Assembly: GCA_035940575.1 (NCBI GenBank)
Contig: DASZER010000021.1
Location: 1 to 13,433 of the forward strand
Reading direction: 5' to 3'
DNA: 13,433 bases
Origin: BP-191 sp035940575
GTDB taxonomy: Bacteria > Actinomycetota > Actinomycetes > BP-191
The notes beneath the pieces were generated by a model. The model did no database searches. It was not told the DNA's origin and saw only the letters and a list, made by a program, of their open reading frames with translations. Below, one piece after another: positions 3,991 to 11,063 of this stretch. How positions within the stretch are numbered: position 1 is the stretch's first letter; each line of letters opens with the position of its first letter. Both the position numbers and the translations under genes were made by a program.

Positions 3991-6219
3991 GTGGCGTCTC
4001 TCCAGCCACACAGCACCACCGCCACCATCGGCGACCGCACCCTGACGTTCTCGACCGGCCGCCTCGCGCGCCAGGCCGGGGGCTCCGTCACGGTGACCCT
4101 GGGCGACACCGTCGTCCTCTCGGCGACGACCGCCGCCAAGAACCCGCGCGACCAGGTCGACTTCTTCCCTCTCACGGTGGACGTCGAGGAGCGCATGTAC
4201 GCCGCCGGCAAGATCCCCGGCGGCTTCTTCCGCCGCGAGGGCAAGGCATCCGAGGACGCCACCCTCACCTGCCGGCTCACCGACCGCCCGTTGCGCCCCT
4301 GCTTCCCGAAGGGCTTCCGCAACGAGGTCCACGTCGTCATGACGATCCTCTCGATCGACGACGCCAACCCCTACGACGTCGTCGCGATCAACGCCGCCGC
4401 GGCCAGCACGCTGCTCGCGGGCCTGCCGTTCAGCGGCCCGGTCGGCGCCACGCGCGTCAGCCACGTCGACGGCCGGTGGGTCGCGTTCCCGACGTGGGAG
4501 GAGGGCGAGCGCGCGACGTTCGACATGGTCGTCGCGGGCCGCCTCCTGGAGGACGGCGACGTCGCGATCATGATGGTCGAGGCCGAGGCCACGACCGCCA
4601 CCGTCTCGCTCGTCGCGGGCGGCGCGCCGAAGCCGACCGAGGAGGTCGTCGCCGAGGGCCTGGAGTTCTCGAAGGGCGCCATCAAGGCGTGCTGCGAGGC
4701 GCAGACCCAGCTCGCCGCGATGGCGGCGAAGGAGACGGCCGAGTTCCCCGTGTTCGCCGAGTACGGCGACGACGCGCTCGCCGCGGTCCGCTCCGCGGTC
4801 GAGTCCGAGCTCGGCTCCGCGCTGACCATCAAGGGCAAGCAGGAGCGCGAGACCGAGATCGAGCGGATCAAGGACCTCGCGAAGGAGAAGCTCGCCGAGG
4901 AGTTCGAGGGGCGCGAGAAGGAGGTCACGGCGGCGTACCGCTCGCTGACCAAGACCCTCGTCCGCCGTCGCATCGTCACCGAGAAGACGCGCATCGACGG
5001 CCGCGGCCTGACCGACATCCGCGAGCTGCACGCCGACGTCGACGTGCTGCCGCGCGTGCACGGCTCCGCGCTGTTCGAGCGTGGCGAGACGCAGATCCTC
5101 AACGTCGCGACGCTCGCGATGCTGCGGATGGAGCAGATGATCGACACGCTCTCCCCGGAGAACCGCAAGCGCTACATGCACCACTACAACTTCCCGCCGT
5201 ACTCGACCGGCGAGACCGGCTTCATGCGCGGGCCGAAGCGCCGCGAGATCGGCCACGGCGCGCTCGCCGAGCGGGCGCTGCTCCCCGTGCTGCCGACGAA
5301 GGAGGAGTTCCCGTACGCCATCCGTACGGTCTCCGAGGCGCTCGGCTCCAACGGCTCCACGTCGATGGGCTCGGTGTGCGCGAGCACGCTGTCGCTGCTC
5401 GCCGCGGGCGTGCCGTTGAAGGCGCCGGTCGCCGGCATCGCGATGGGCCTCGTCTACGAGAACGGCGAGTACGGCGTCCTCACGGACATCCTCGGTGCCG
5501 AGGACGCGTACGGCGACATGGACTTCAAGGTCGCCGGCACGCGGGAGTACGTCACCGCGCTGCAGCTCGACACGAAGCTCGACGGCATCCCGAGCGACGT
5601 CCTCGGCGGCGCGCTCCAGCAGGCGCGCGAGGCGCGGCTGCAGATCCTCGACGTGATGCAGGAGGCCATCGACGGCCCGGCCGAGATGAGCCCGTTCGCG
5701 CCGCGGATCATCACCGAGAAGATCCCGGTCGACAAGATCGGCGAGGTGATCGGGCCCAAGGGCAAGGTCATCAACCAGATCCAGGCCGACACGGGCGCCG
5801 AGCTCACGATCGAGGACGACGGCACGATCTACATCGGCGCCACCGACGGCATCAAGGCGGAGGCGGCGCTGCAGGCGATCCGCCAGATCGTGTCGCCGCA
5901 GATGCCGCAGGTGGGCGAGCGCTTCCTCGGCACCGTCGTGAAGACGACGGCGTTCGGCGCGTTCGTCTCGCTCACGCCGGGCAAGGACGGCCTGATCCAC
6001 ATCTCGAAGCTCGGCAAGGGCAAGCGCCTCGCCAAGGTCGAGGACGCGGTCAACGTCGGCGACAAGCTCCAGGTCGAGATCCTCGAGATCGACCAGCGCG
6101 GCAAGATCTCGCTGGGCCTCGTGGACAACTCGGCGCCGGCCGCGTCCGACGCGCCCGCCGCCGACGCTCCGGCCGCCGACGCTCCGGCGGAGGCGCCCGC
6201 GGAGGCCTCGGCTGAGTAG
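3991..6219 (+). CDS. pnp: Polyribonucleotide nucleotidyltransferase (PNPase)
   Basis: A 742-residue 3'-5' phosphorolytic exoribonuclease that degrades RNA to nucleoside diphosphates, and in actinobacteria also adds 3' tails. Domains in order: first RNase PH domain (about 10-145, with GGFFRREGK at 77-85), a helical linker (about 150-325), the catalytic second RNase PH domain (about 330-555, with GETGFMRGPKRREIGHG at 407-423, SNGSTSMGSVCASTLSL at 453-469, and acidic residues in DILGAEDAYGDMDFK at 499-513), a KH domain with GPKG (588-591), and an S1 domain (about 642-710, FLGTVVKTTAFGAFVSL). An Ala/Pro/Asp/Glu tail of about 27 residues ends the protein. The start is GTG 3991 with GGAGGAG immediately upstream, partly inside a hairpin. 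The 3' end overlaps the next gene by eight bases if that gene starts at CTG. Confidence 0.98.
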   Translation: MASLQPHSTTATIGDRTLTFSTGRLARQAGGSVTVTLGDTVVLSATTAAKNPRDQVDFFPLTVDVEERMYAAGKIPGGFFRREGKASEDATLTCRLTDRPLRPCFPKGFRNEVHVVMTILSIDDANPYDVVAINAAAASTLLAGLPFSGPVGATRVSHVDGRWVAFPTWEEGERATFDMVVAGRLLEDGDVAIMMVEAEATTATVSLVAGGAPKPTEEVVAEGLEFSKGAIKACCEAQTQLAAMAAKETAEFPVFAEYGDDALAAVRSAVESELGSALTIKGKQERETEIERIKDLAKEKLAEEFEGREKEVTAAYRSLTKTLVRRRIVTEKTRIDGRGLTDIRELHADVDVLPRVHGSALFERGETQILNVATLAMLRMEQMIDTLSPENRKRYMHHYNFPPYSTGETGFMRGPKRREIGHGALAERALLPVLPTKEEFPYAIRTVSEALGSNGSTSMGSVCASTLSLLAAGVPLKAPVAGIAMGLVYENGEYGVLTDILGAEDAYGDMDFKVAGTREYVTALQLDTKLDGIPSDVLGGALQQAREARLQILDVMQEAIDGPAEMSPFAPRIITEKIPVDKIGEVIGPKGKVINQIQADTGAELTIEDDGTIYIGATDGIKAEAALQAIRQIVSPQMPQVGERFLGTVVKTTAFGAFVSLTPGKDGLIHISKLGKGKRLAKVEDAVNVGDKLQVEILEIDQRGKISLGLVDNSAPAASDAPAADAPAADAPAEAPAEASAE
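6157..6186 (+). repeat. Two 15-base tandem repeats in the pnp tail
   Basis: GCCGCCGACGCTCCG occurs twice in perfect tandem and encodes AADAP twice in the disordered acidic C-terminal tail of PNPase. Such in-frame repeats expand and contract by slippage, so the tail length probably varies among relatives. Confidence 0.8.
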
Positions 6220-7519
6220 GACCCTCGTACGCCAGGGCAGCGACGGTTCGACGATCCGTCGGACCGTCCTGCCCGGCGGCTTGCGCGTCGTCACCGAGTC
6301 GATGCCGACCGTCCGCTCCGTCGCGTTCGGGATCTGGGTCGGCGTCGGCTCGCGTGACGAGTCGCCGGGGCTCGCGGGCGCGTCGCACTTCCTCGAGCAC
6401 CTGCTGTTCAAGGGGACGAAGCGGCGCTCCGCGCTCGACATCGCGGCGGTGATGGACGCGGTCGGCGGCGAGATGAACGCGTTCACCGCCAAGGAGTACA
6501 CCTGCTACTACGCGCGGGTGCTCGACTCCGACCTGCCGCTCGCCGTGGACGTCGTGTCCGACATGGTGACGTCGTCGCTCATCGCGACCGACGACGTCGA
6601 GAGCGAGCGCGGCGTCATCCTCGAAGAGATCGCCATGCACGACGACGCGCCCGACGACATCGTCCACGACGCGTTCGCCAAGGCGATCTTCGGCGACCAC
6701 CCGCTGGGGCGCCCGGTCCTCGGGACCGTCGAGTCGATCTCGGGCGTCTCGCGCACGAGCATCAACGGCTACTACCGCCGCCGCTACACGCCGTCGCAGA
6801 TGGTCGTCGCGGTCGCGGGCAACGTCGACCACGCCAAGGTCGTGCGGCTCGTGCGCAAGGCGTTCGCGGCGTTCCTCGTCGACGACGGCGCCGTGCCCGC
6901 GGGCCCGCGCGCCGGGTCCACCAAGCCGCGCTTCCACGGCGGCGTGCAGGTCACCCGCAGGCCCACCGAGCAGGCGAACCTCGTCCTCGGCACCGGCGGC
7001 CTCTCGCGCACCGACGAGCGGCGGTTCGCCCTCGGCGTCCTGAACAACGCCCTCGGCGGCGGCATGTCGTCGCGGCTGTTCCAGGAGGTGCGCGAACGCC
7101 GCGGCCTCGCGTACTCCGTCTACAGCTACCACTCGCAGTACGCCGACACGGGCCTGTTCGGCGTCTACGCAGGCTGCGCGCCCTCGAAGGTGCGCGAGGT
7201 GCTCTCGCTCTGCCGCGAGCAGCTCGACGCCGTGGCGACGGGCGGCGTCACGGCCGAGGAGATCGCGCGCGGCAAGGGCCAGCTCAAGGGCTCCCTCGTG
7301 CTCGGCCTCGAGGACACCGGCTCGCGCATGTCGCGGCTCGGCAAGGGCGAGCTCGTCTACGGCGAGCAGCTCACGGTCGACGAGGTCATCGCGCGGATCG
7401 ACGCCGTGACCCCCGACGACGTACGCGACGTCGCGACCGACGTCCTCGCGAGCGGCAACCTCGGGCTCGCGGTCATCGGCCCGTTCGACGACGTCGACTT
7501 CTCCGCCGCGGTGGCGTGA
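6212..7519 (+). CDS. M16 family zinc metallopeptidase (PepR/processing-protease type)
   Basis: An insulinase-family peptidase of 435 residues if started at CTG 6212; Mycobacterium pepR holds the same place after pnp. The inverted zinc motif HFLEH is at 59-63, with the third ligand glutamate in ERGVILEEI about 75 residues later. The second half has LNNALGGGMSSRLFQEVRE and RRGLAYSVYSY, the usual M16 C-terminal landmarks. The start is unusual. The family normally has an N-terminal stretch ending in TVLPGGLRVVTE, and here that stretch is encoded upstream of the first in-frame ATG/GTG/TTG, which is the TTG at 6281. CTG 6212 has GGAGG (6201-6205) six bases upstream and overlaps the pnp stop by eight bases. 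The natural substrate of these bacterial enzymes is poorly known. It ends four bases before dapB, so it is in the same operon. Confidence 0.9.
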   Translation: MSRTLVRQGSDGSTIRRTVLPGGLRVVTESMPTVRSVAFGIWVGVGSRDESPGLAGASHFLEHLLFKGTKRRSALDIAAVMDAVGGEMNAFTAKEYTCYYARVLDSDLPLAVDVVSDMVTSSLIATDDVESERGVILEEIAMHDDAPDDIVHDAFAKAIFGDHPLGRPVLGTVESISGVSRTSINGYYRRRYTPSQMVVAVAGNVDHAKVVRLVRKAFAAFLVDDGAVPAGPRAGSTKPRFHGGVQVTRRPTEQANLVLGTGGLSRTDERRFALGVLNNALGGGMSSRLFQEVRERRGLAYSVYSYHSQYADTGLFGVYAGCAPSKVREVLSLCREQLDAVATGGVTAEEIARGKGQLKGSLVLGLEDTGSRMSRLGKGELVYGEQLTVDEVIARIDAVTPDDVRDVATDVLASGNLGLAVIGPFDDVDFSAAVA

Positions 7520-7523
7520 GGCC

Positions 7524-8246
7524 GTGACCCGCGTCGCGGTCCTCGGCGCCCTCGGGCGCATGGGCGCGACCGTGTGCTCCGCGGTCTCCGAGGCGGACGA
7601 CCTGACGCTCGTCGCGTCGCTCGACGCGGGCTGGTCGCCCGACGACCTCGGCGACGCCGAGGTGGTCGTGGACTTCACCCACCCCGACGTCGTCATGGAC
7701 AACCTGCGCGCGTGCGTGGAGCGCGGCGTGCACGTCGTCGTCGGCACCACGGGCTTCACCGACGAGCGGCTCGACGCCGTGCGGGCGCTGCTGGCCGAGG
7801 CGCCGTCGGTCGGCGTCGTGATCGCCCCGAACTTCGGGCTCGGCGCGGTGCTGATGATGCGCTTCGCCGAGCAGGCCGCCCCGCACTTCGACTCCGTCGA
7901 GATCGTCGAGCTGCACCACCCGGGCAAGGCCGACGCCCCCTCGGGCACCGCCCGCGCGACCGCCGCCCGCGTCGCGGCCGCGCGCGGGGGACGTAGCAAC
8001 CCCGACGCCACGACGTCGGCCCTCGACGGCGCGCGCGGCGCGAGCGTCGACGGCGTGCCGGTGCACTCCGTACGCGTCGCCGGCCTCGTCGCGCACCAGG
8101 AGGTGCTGCTCGGCAGCGCGGGGGAGACGTTGACGATCCGCCACGACTCGACCGACCGCGCGTCGTTCATGCCGGGCGTGCTGCTCGCCGTGCGCGCGGT
8201 CGCGTCGCGGCCGGGCCTGACGCTCGGCCTCGACCCGCTGCTGTGA
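7524..8246 (+). CDS. dapB: 4-hydroxy-tetrahydrodipicolinate reductase DapB
   Basis: A 240-residue cytosolic enzyme that reduces the DapA product with NAD(P)H on the way to diaminopimelate and lysine, hence to peptidoglycan. Visible features are the dinucleotide-binding GALGRMG (8-14), VVDFTHPD (48-55), GTTGF (74-78), IAPNFGLG (100-107), the substrate and catalytic motif ELHHPGKADAPSGTA (129-143, with His131, His132 and Lys135), and the C-terminal RHDSTDRASFMPGVLLAVR. Length and motifs are normal. The GTG at 7524 lies four bases after the peptidase stop, with only a weak GAGG before it, so translation is probably coupled. In Streptomyces this gene, thyX and dapA are close together. Here thyX is separated by an opposite-strand block, and dapA is not in the window. 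Confidence 0.97.
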   Translation: MTRVAVLGALGRMGATVCSAVSEADDLTLVASLDAGWSPDDLGDAEVVVDFTHPDVVMDNLRACVERGVHVVVGTTGFTDERLDAVRALLAEAPSVGVVIAPNFGLGAVLMMRFAEQAAPHFDSVEIVELHHPGKADAPSGTARATAARVAAARGGRSNPDATTSALDGARGASVDGVPVHSVRVAGLVAHQEVLLGSAGETLTIRHDSTDRASFMPGVLLAVRAVASRPGLTLGLDPLL

Positions 8247-8644
8247 GGCCCCGCACCGTCGTCGCGCTGCTCGTGCTCGCGCTGGCGTACTACGTGTTCG
8301 TCATCGGCGACCGTGCCGTCGCGCTGCTGCGCGACGACCGGCTCGCGTTCCGCGGCCTCGGCGTGGCGCTCGTGCTGCTCGCGCTCGTCGGCGTCGCGCT
8401 CGTGGCGGCGGAGATGCGCTTCGGCGCGGGCGCGGCGCGGCTCGCACGCGAGGCGGGCGACGTGGAGCGGCCGGCGTTCGACGACGCCAAGGCGGCCGTG
8501 GAGGCCGCGCCCGAGGACTGGCGCGCGTGGTACGTCCTCGCGCTGGCCTACGACGCCGAGCGCGACACCCGCAGGGGCCGCGCCGCGATGCGCAGGGCGA
8601 TCGCCCTACGGGCGGGGGGCGAGGGAGCCGAGCAGGCGGGCTGA
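8243..8644 (+). CDS. Two-helix membrane protein with TPR-like tail, unknown function
   Basis: A 133-residue protein whose GTG start (8243) overlaps the dapB stop in a GTGA junction, so it is translationally coupled to dapB. Two hydrophobic helices are predicted (about 5-22 and 38-58), followed by a charged region resembling one to two tetratricopeptide units (AAPEDWRAWYVLALAYDAERDTRRGRAAMRRAI, about 88-120). The tail probably lies in the cytoplasm if both ends are inside. A small TPR-like protein after dapB also occurs in other actinobacteria, from my recall of Streptomyces. Its function is unknown; TPR segments usually bind proteins. The last 39 bases overlap the convergent DUF2277 gene, which limits how far either transcript can run without antisense contact. 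Confidence 0.8.
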   Translation: MRPRTVVALLVLALAYYVFVIGDRAVALLRDDRLAFRGLGVALVLLALVGVALVAAEMRFGAGAARLAREAGDVERPAFDDAKAAVEAAPEDWRAWYVLALAYDAERDTRRGRAAMRRAIALRAGGEGAEQAG

Positions 8645-8809
8645 CGCCTCGGCGATCTCCTCGACGGCCTTCTCGAACGCCTCGGCGTTCTTCTTCGACG
8701 GCGCGCGGTAGCCGCTGACCTTGCGGACGTACTGCAACGCCGCCGCGCGCACGTCGTCCTCGGTCGCGGGCGGCTCCGCGTCGCGCAGGGTCTTGATGCT
8801 CCGGCACAT
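8606..8809 (-). CDS. DUF2277 family small protein
   Basis: A 67-residue protein that matches the DUF2277 pattern along its length: MCRSIKTLRD at the start, EPPATEDDVRAAALQYVRK (12-30), then KVSGYRAPS and a helical end (AEAFEKAVEEIAEASARLLGSL). Function is unknown; it is small, charged and predicted to be cytosolic. The start ATG at 8809 has the strong site GGGAGG five bases before it, so the much longer open frame upstream on this strand can be dismissed. It follows the four-helix membrane protein gene with only two bases between them, and its ribosome binding site covers that gene's stop. It overlaps the end of the convergent dapB-linked gene by 39 bases. Confidence 0.88.
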   Translation of the reverse strand: MCRSIKTLRDAEPPATEDDVRAAALQYVRKVSGYRAPSKKNAEAFEKAVEEIAEASARLLGSLAPRP

Positions 8810-8811
8810 GG

Positions 8812-9321
8812 CTACCTCCCCGCCCGGGCGAGCCGCGCCGAGCTCCGGGCCCGCCTCTGCTCGCGCAGCAGGGCACGCTCGGCCTTGGCCTGACGGAACG
8901 CCGCGCCCACGCCCGGGAACAGCAGCAGCGCGGCGACGAACACGGCGAGGTTCGGGACCATGAGGATCGACGGGTCGCCGGTGACGCCGAGGATGTAGAG
9001 GAGGTTCAGGAGCGCGATCGCGCCGACGACGAGCGCCGCGATCCGCGCCCACCGGCGCACCTGGACGATGCCACCCGACACGACCACGGCGGCGAGCCCC
9101 TCGACGAGGAAGATCGTCGCGATGACGCGGAGGGCGCGCTCGAGCTCCTGGAACCAGTCGGGCACGGTCGTCGCCGCGACGACGAACAGGTAGACCGCGA
9201 CACCGATCTCGAGCAGCCCCGCGAGCAGGAGCAGGACGCCGGCGGCGAGGATCGTGCCCGCGCGGTCGTACAACGGGGTCCCGCGACGCCCGCCCGGCAT
9301 GACCTGCTGCTGCTCGTCCAT
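8812..9321 (-). CDS. Four-helix integral membrane protein, unknown function
   Basis: A 169-residue protein with four clear hydrophobic segments (about 22-48, 65-87, 92-112 and 118-137), a polar N-terminus (MDEQQQVMPGGRRG) and a basic C-terminal tail rich in Arg (LLREQRRARSSARLARAGR). Positive charges at both ends suggest both face the cytoplasm. It resembles small actinobacterial DUF-type four-helix proteins in layout, but I cannot name a family with confidence. The ATG at 9321 has no well-spaced Shine-Dalgarno, while TACCGT stands seven bases upstream, so it may have its own leaderless transcript. Downstream it is tightly coupled to the DUF2277 gene (two-base gap). Confidence 0.82.
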   Translation of the reverse strand: MDEQQQVMPGGRRGTPLYDRAGTILAAGVLLLLAGLLEIGVAVYLFVVAATTVPDWFQELERALRVIATIFLVEGLAAVVVSGGIVQVRRWARIAALVVGAIALLNLLYILGVTGDPSILMVPNLAVFVAALLLFPGVGAAFRQAKAERALLREQRRARSSARLARAGR

Positions 9322-9328
9322 GCCTCGA

Positions 9329-9334
9329 ACGGTA
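9329..9334 (-). promoter_or_regulatory. Candidate -10 hexamer for the four-helix protein gene (leaderless)
   Basis: On the minus strand TACCGT (TANNNT type) ends seven bases before the ATG at 9321, which lacks a spaced ribosome binding site. It lies between this gene and the end of the sigma-like gene, so the last two genes of the block may be transcribed separately. No clear -35 is seen. Confidence 0.35.
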
Positions 9335-9375
9335 GCAACTCGCGCGGGCGCGCGGACCGGGTCGGGCGGACGGGG

Positions 9376-10080
9376 TCAGGCGGAGCCGGGCACGCAGCGC
9401 GCGACGCCGCCGGCGGCGTTCGCGGGCACGGTGGAGCAGAGCGGGACATGGTCCTGGCGCAGCTCGATCTCCTGGCGACCGACGGCCTCGCTCACCGGCT
9501 CCGGCAGCGGGACCTGGACGACGTCGCCGGTGCGCGGCGACTTCGGCACGCAGACGGTGAGGCAGCGGCCGCGCGGCCGGCGCGGGCGTACCGGCTCTGC
9601 GACGACCTCGCCGGCGGGCACGACGCGCACGGTGCGGATGACGCGTACGGCGGGCGCGGCGCCGGGCACGGGCGCCTCGGGGAGGCGCGGCGCGACGGCG
9701 TCGCCGCCGACGACGTTCGTGATGCCCTCGCGGGCGGGCGCGGCGAACGAGGGCGAGCGGACCGCACCCGGCGAGCCCGGGACCAGGGTGAGCGCGAACG
9801 CCGCCGTGACCGCCGCGAGCGCGACGGGCCTGGCGACCGCGCCGGGGCGCAGGAGCGGCCGGGGCGTGCGGAGCAGGCCGCTGCGGGCGGCGGCGAGCAG
9901 GTCCTCGACCTCCGCGACCGGCATGCCGAGGCGGGCGGCGACGGCGTCGGGGGCGAGGTCGTCGACGTAGCGGAGCACGAGCACGCGCCGCTGCGCCTGC
10001 GGGAGCGCGCCGTAGGCACGCTGCGCCGCGGCGAGACGCCGCTCGCGGCCGCCGAAGCGACCGATGCCCGTTGCCGACAC
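9376..10080 (-). CDS. Sigma-70 region 4-like helix-turn-helix fused to a membrane anchor and cysteine-bearing outer domain
   Basis: A 234-residue protein of unusual design. Residues 20-69 read as an ECF sigma factor region 4 (AYGALPQAQRRVLVLRYVDDL, then APDAVAARLGMPVAEVEDLLAAARSGL), with the typical LP..R.V..LRY opening and a helix-turn-helix. There is no region 2, so it cannot act as a complete sigma factor. Residues about 84-101 are hydrophobic (VARPVALAAVTAAFALTLV), which would place the remaining 130 residues outside. That part is Pro/Val rich and has cysteines at 173, 177, 215 and 229 (GRCLTVC, VPLCS, ARCVPG). The GTG at 10080 has GGAGG six bases upstream, so the short N-terminus is real unless there is a frameshift. 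It may be a membrane-tethered regulator or a modified anti-sigma or sigma remnant. The secreted cysteine-rich pair lies just upstream on the same strand. Confidence 0.75.
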   Translation of the reverse strand: MSATGIGRFGGRERRLAAAQRAYGALPQAQRRVLVLRYVDDLAPDAVAARLGMPVAEVEDLLAAARSGLLRTPRPLLRPGAVARPVALAAVTAAFALTLVPGSPGAVRSPSFAAPAREGITNVVGGDAVAPRLPEAPVPGAAPAVRVIRTVRVVPAGEVVAEPVRPRRPRGRCLTVCVPKSPRTGDVVQVPLPEPVSEAVGRQEIELRQDHVPLCSTVPANAAGGVARCVPGSA

Positions 10081-10118
10081 GCGATTCCTCCCGACGAGGG
10101 TCCGCCAGTACCGGGGTC

Positions 10119-10143
10119 AACGCGGCAGGGGCGAAAGAGTTGC
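10119..10143 (-). promoter_or_regulatory. ECF-type promoter-like boxes upstream of the sigma-region-4 protein
   Basis: On the minus strand GCAAC (10143-10139) is followed after 16 bases by CGTT (10122-10119), one mismatch from the ECF pattern GGAAC-N16-CGTT. It lies about 40 bases before the GTG start at 10080, a normal promoter distance. An ECF-like promoter would fit self-control, but short boxes like these occur by chance. Confidence 0.3.
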
Positions 10144-10206
10144 GGGGTTGTCCCGATTGTCCTGCGATGTCCGGGCTCGCGCCAGTCCTGCGCGGCCGTC
10201 ACTCGC

Positions 10207-10662
10207 CTACAGGCAGGAGTCGAGGAACTCCCGGACCTTCTCGCCGAGGATGGCCACGCCGTGGGTCCGCCCGGTCGGGACGGCGGTCGCGGGCGCGCAG
10301 CGCATGGTGCCGACCCGCTCGGCGACGTCGGCGACGCGCTCGTCGGCGTCGTTCACGACCGGCATGACGATCCCGGTCACCGTCGGCACGACGGTGGCGC
10401 AGATCCCGCAGGACACCTCGCCCACGACGCCCGCGACGCTCACGCCGGGACGCGGGACGCGCACCTCGATGCAGTGCTCCGGGTCGCCGAGCGCGACGCA
10501 GTCCTCGTACAGCGTGCCGGTGTCGGGGTCGACGTCGGCACTCTCCGGGTAGAGGCAGGCCTTGACGGTCGCGTCGGTGCCGTTGCACGCGGCGGAGGCG
10601 GCGGACAGCGGTACTCCGGCGAGCAGGACGGCGGCGGCCGCCGCGGTGCGCACGACGTTCAC
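10207..10662 (-). CDS. Secreted cysteine-rich protein (cluster 2, larger paralogue)
   Basis: A 151-residue protein of unknown function with a signal peptide at 1-25 (VNVVRTAAAAAVLLAG, cleavage near ASAA). Eight cysteines lie at 26, 36, 55, 64, 85, 88, 122 and 150. The first six follow C-x9-C-x18-C-x8-C-x20-C-x2-C, almost identical to the neighbouring gene (x9, x18, x7, x20, x4), and shared residues include CNGT/CYGT, PE, DPD and DCV. The last 60 residues (TVTGIVMPVVNDADERVADVAERVG to the end) have no counterpart in the smaller protein and look helical. The start is GTG 10662 with AAGGGGAA just upstream, which decides it within a longer open frame. It is 13 bases after the smaller paralogue, so one operon. 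It probably forms three to four disulphides outside the cell. Confidence 0.75.
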   Translation of the reverse strand: MNVVRTAAAAAVLLAGVPLSAASAACNGTDATVKACLYPESADVDPDTGTLYEDCVALGDPEHCIEVRVPRPGVSVAGVVGEVSCGICATVVPTVTGIVMPVVNDADERVADVAERVGTMRCAPATAVPTGRTHGVAILGEKVREFLDSCL

Positions 10663-10675
10663 GGGTTCCCCTTGG

Positions 10676-10936
10676 TCAGCACGGGGCGTCGCCGCAGCGC
10701 AGCGACACGAGCGGTCCGGACAGGCCGGCGGACGGCGCGGTGACGAACACCGGCACGCACTCGTCGGCGTTGACGTACACGCAGTCGCCGACGGCCGGGC
10801 CGCCGTCCGGGTCGAAGGAGACGTTCTCCGGGTGGGGGCACACGTAGCGCGTGTTCGCGGTGCCGTAGCAGGTCTCGGCGTGCGCGTGCGGAGCGGCGGC
10901 GGCGACGAGCGCCACCGCACAGAGACGAGCGAGCAT
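10676..10936 (-). CDS. Secreted cysteine-rich protein (cluster 2, smaller paralogue)
   Basis: An 86-residue protein of unknown function. The signal peptide covers 1-20 (MLARLCAVALVAAAAPHAHA). The mature part has cysteines at 23, 33, 52, 60, 81 and 86 (C-x9-C-x18-C-x7-C-x20-C-x4-C). Its inner four-cysteine core (x18, x7, x20) resembles the C-x15-18-C-x8-10-C-x16-18-C pattern of the three secreted proteins near the start of the window. The ATG at 10936 is well supported by GAGGAG seven bases upstream; an upstream in-frame start would add twelve residues and spoil the signal peptide. It is the first gene of the minus-strand block, divergent from thyX with 127 bases between, and is followed by its larger paralogue. 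The role is unknown; an extracellular structural, binding or signalling role is possible. Confidence 0.75.
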   Translation of the reverse strand: MLARLCAVALVAAAAPHAHAETCYGTANTRYVCPHPENVSFDPDGGPAVGDCVYVNADECVPVFVTAPSAGLSGPLVSLRCGDAPC

Positions 10937-11051
10937 TCGGCTTCTCCTCGACGGCTGGGACGTCGGCGGCACGGTGACACGGCGGCTCGCCCCGGGTCCT
11001 CGTCGGATCCGGAGAACGTGTCGTTGCGCGGCCGGGGCCCGGGCGCGGGGC

Positions 11052-11057
11052 TAGCAT
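11052..11057 (+). promoter_or_regulatory. Candidate -10 hexamer of thyX (leaderless mRNA)
   Basis: TAGCAT (TANNNT type) ends six bases before the thyX GTG at 11064, which has no Shine-Dalgarno. Transcription would begin on the start codon. TTGCGC at 11024-11029 is too far away (22 bases) to be a standard -35. The rest of the 10937-11063 gap shows nothing else I can name. Confidence 0.45.
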
Positions 11058-11063
11058 CGCCGG

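Noticed and set aside
3514..6501. 995-codon open frame on the minus strand across pnp
   Set aside because: It is antisense to an intact PNPase, has a repetitive Arg/Asp/Leu/Glu composition typical of GC-rich shadow frames, and contains no recognisable domain.
6281..7519. TTG 6281 as the start of the M16 peptidase
   Set aside because: It would remove the conserved TVLPGG segment and has no ribosome binding site, whereas CTG 6212 has a well-spaced GGAGG.
6050..8170. 706-codon minus-strand frame over the M16 peptidase and dapB
   Set aside because: It opposes two well-conserved genes; low-complexity Arg/Ala/Val composition; no motif or ribosome binding site.
9441..9454. GGGACATGGTCC as a second DosR-like site
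   Set aside because: It lies inside the coding region of the region 4 protein, matches the consensus poorly, and is not near a start.
8606..10120. 504-codon minus-strand frame that ends with the DUF2277 sequence
   Set aside because: Only the last 67 residues are real. The start at 8809 has a strong Shine-Dalgarno, and the upstream part is an Arg-rich shadow of the membrane and region 4 genes.
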